A DNA stretch of 48,087 bases from an uncultured Faecalibacterium sp. (GTDB lineage: Bacteria; Bacillota; Clostridia; Oscillospirales; Ruminococcaceae), in contig CALESJ010000056.1 in NCBI GenBank assembly GCA_937907025.1, positions 1 through 48,087 of the forward strand, given 5' to 3'. Positions 48,041 through 48,087 of the stretch are shown in pieces. The notes under the pieces were generated by a model. It was not told the DNA's origin and searched no databases. It was given only the letters and a program-made list of their open reading frames with translations. How positions within the stretch are numbered: position 1 is the stretch's first letter; every line of letters starts with the position of its first letter. The position numbers and the translations under genes are program-made.

Positions 48041-48087
48041 GCTGTCCCGCGAGGGCAGCGCCAAGCAGGACCTTGAAAATTGAACAA
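48041..48087 (+). other. Leader resembling the 5' region of an rRNA operon
   Basis: A hairpin GCTGTCC/GGGCAGC (48041-48059) follows the promoter, then GACCTTGAAAATTGAACAA at the window edge. That type of segment often precedes 16S rRNA in Firmicutes. No rRNA gene itself is inside the window. Confidence 0.6.

Noticed and set aside
1..48087. tRNA genes, insertion sequences or prophage
   Set aside because: I found no tRNA-like cloverleaf segment, transposase motif, integrase or phage structural gene. The repeats are the only mobile-looking sequences.

Overview
The window looks like chromosome of a GC-rich, Gram-positive gut clostridium of the Oscillospiraceae/Ruminococcaceae type. My best guess is a Gemmiger/Subdoligranulum/Faecalibacterium relative. 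The reasons are strong purine-rich Shine-Dalgarno sites, TTGACA/TATAAT promoters, lipobox lipoproteins, a clostridial FabK-type fatty-acid operon, hexuronate and raffinose catabolism, and many copies of a palindromic intergenic repeat whose spurious translations (LPLHRGG, SPYTGEP) I associate with that group. No tRNA, complete rRNA, CRISPR array, phage or insertion-sequence transposase is visible.

Layout. 1-6300: a lipoprotein, an EamA permease, a DUF5662 protein, a YbaK-type deacylase, an FGGY sugar kinase and a DegV protein. 6300-10250: two inverted arrays of the repeat flank dinB and an ECF-transporter S component. 10250-12900 (minus strand): a membrane-anchored aryl-sulfate sulfotransferase and a TauE/SafE exporter. 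13000-21400: a type II fatty-acid operon (acpP-accD-accA-fabH-fabK-fabD-fabG-fabF-fabZ) ending in a MarR-family regulator; its promoter is flanked by two copies of a 22-bp inverted repeat. 21600-28300: hexuronate genes uxaC (minus) and uxaB, uxaA and an aldose epimerase (plus), with repeats between uxaB and uxaA. 28300-33100: an AraC regulator, then gmd-fcl-manC for GDP-L-fucose. 33150-42680: a raffinose-family locus (GH13_4 amylosucrase-type enzyme, fructokinase, GH36 alpha-galactosidase, CUT1 transporter without its ATPase, divergent AraC regulator). 42700-47900 (minus strand): response regulator, histidine kinase, ABC ATPase and FtsX-type permease. The right edge carries a strong A-tract promoter and a leader resembling the start of an rRNA operon.

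How the genes work together. The fab operon covers elongation, malonyl-CoA carboxyltransferase, malonyl transfer, initiation and enoyl reduction, but lacks accB and accC. UxaC-UxaB-UxaA convert galacturonate to 2-keto-3-deoxygluconate. In the raffinose locus the oligosaccharide is imported, galactose is removed by GH36, sucrose is split by the GH13_4 enzyme and fructose is phosphorylated by ScrK.

The least explained feature is the repeat system. Family A is an element of about 140 bp with several hairpins whose stems change in a compensatory way between copies. It occurs singly or as tandem arrays with periods of 207 or 203 bp. Family B, a second structured repeat, lies beside family A at two loci.
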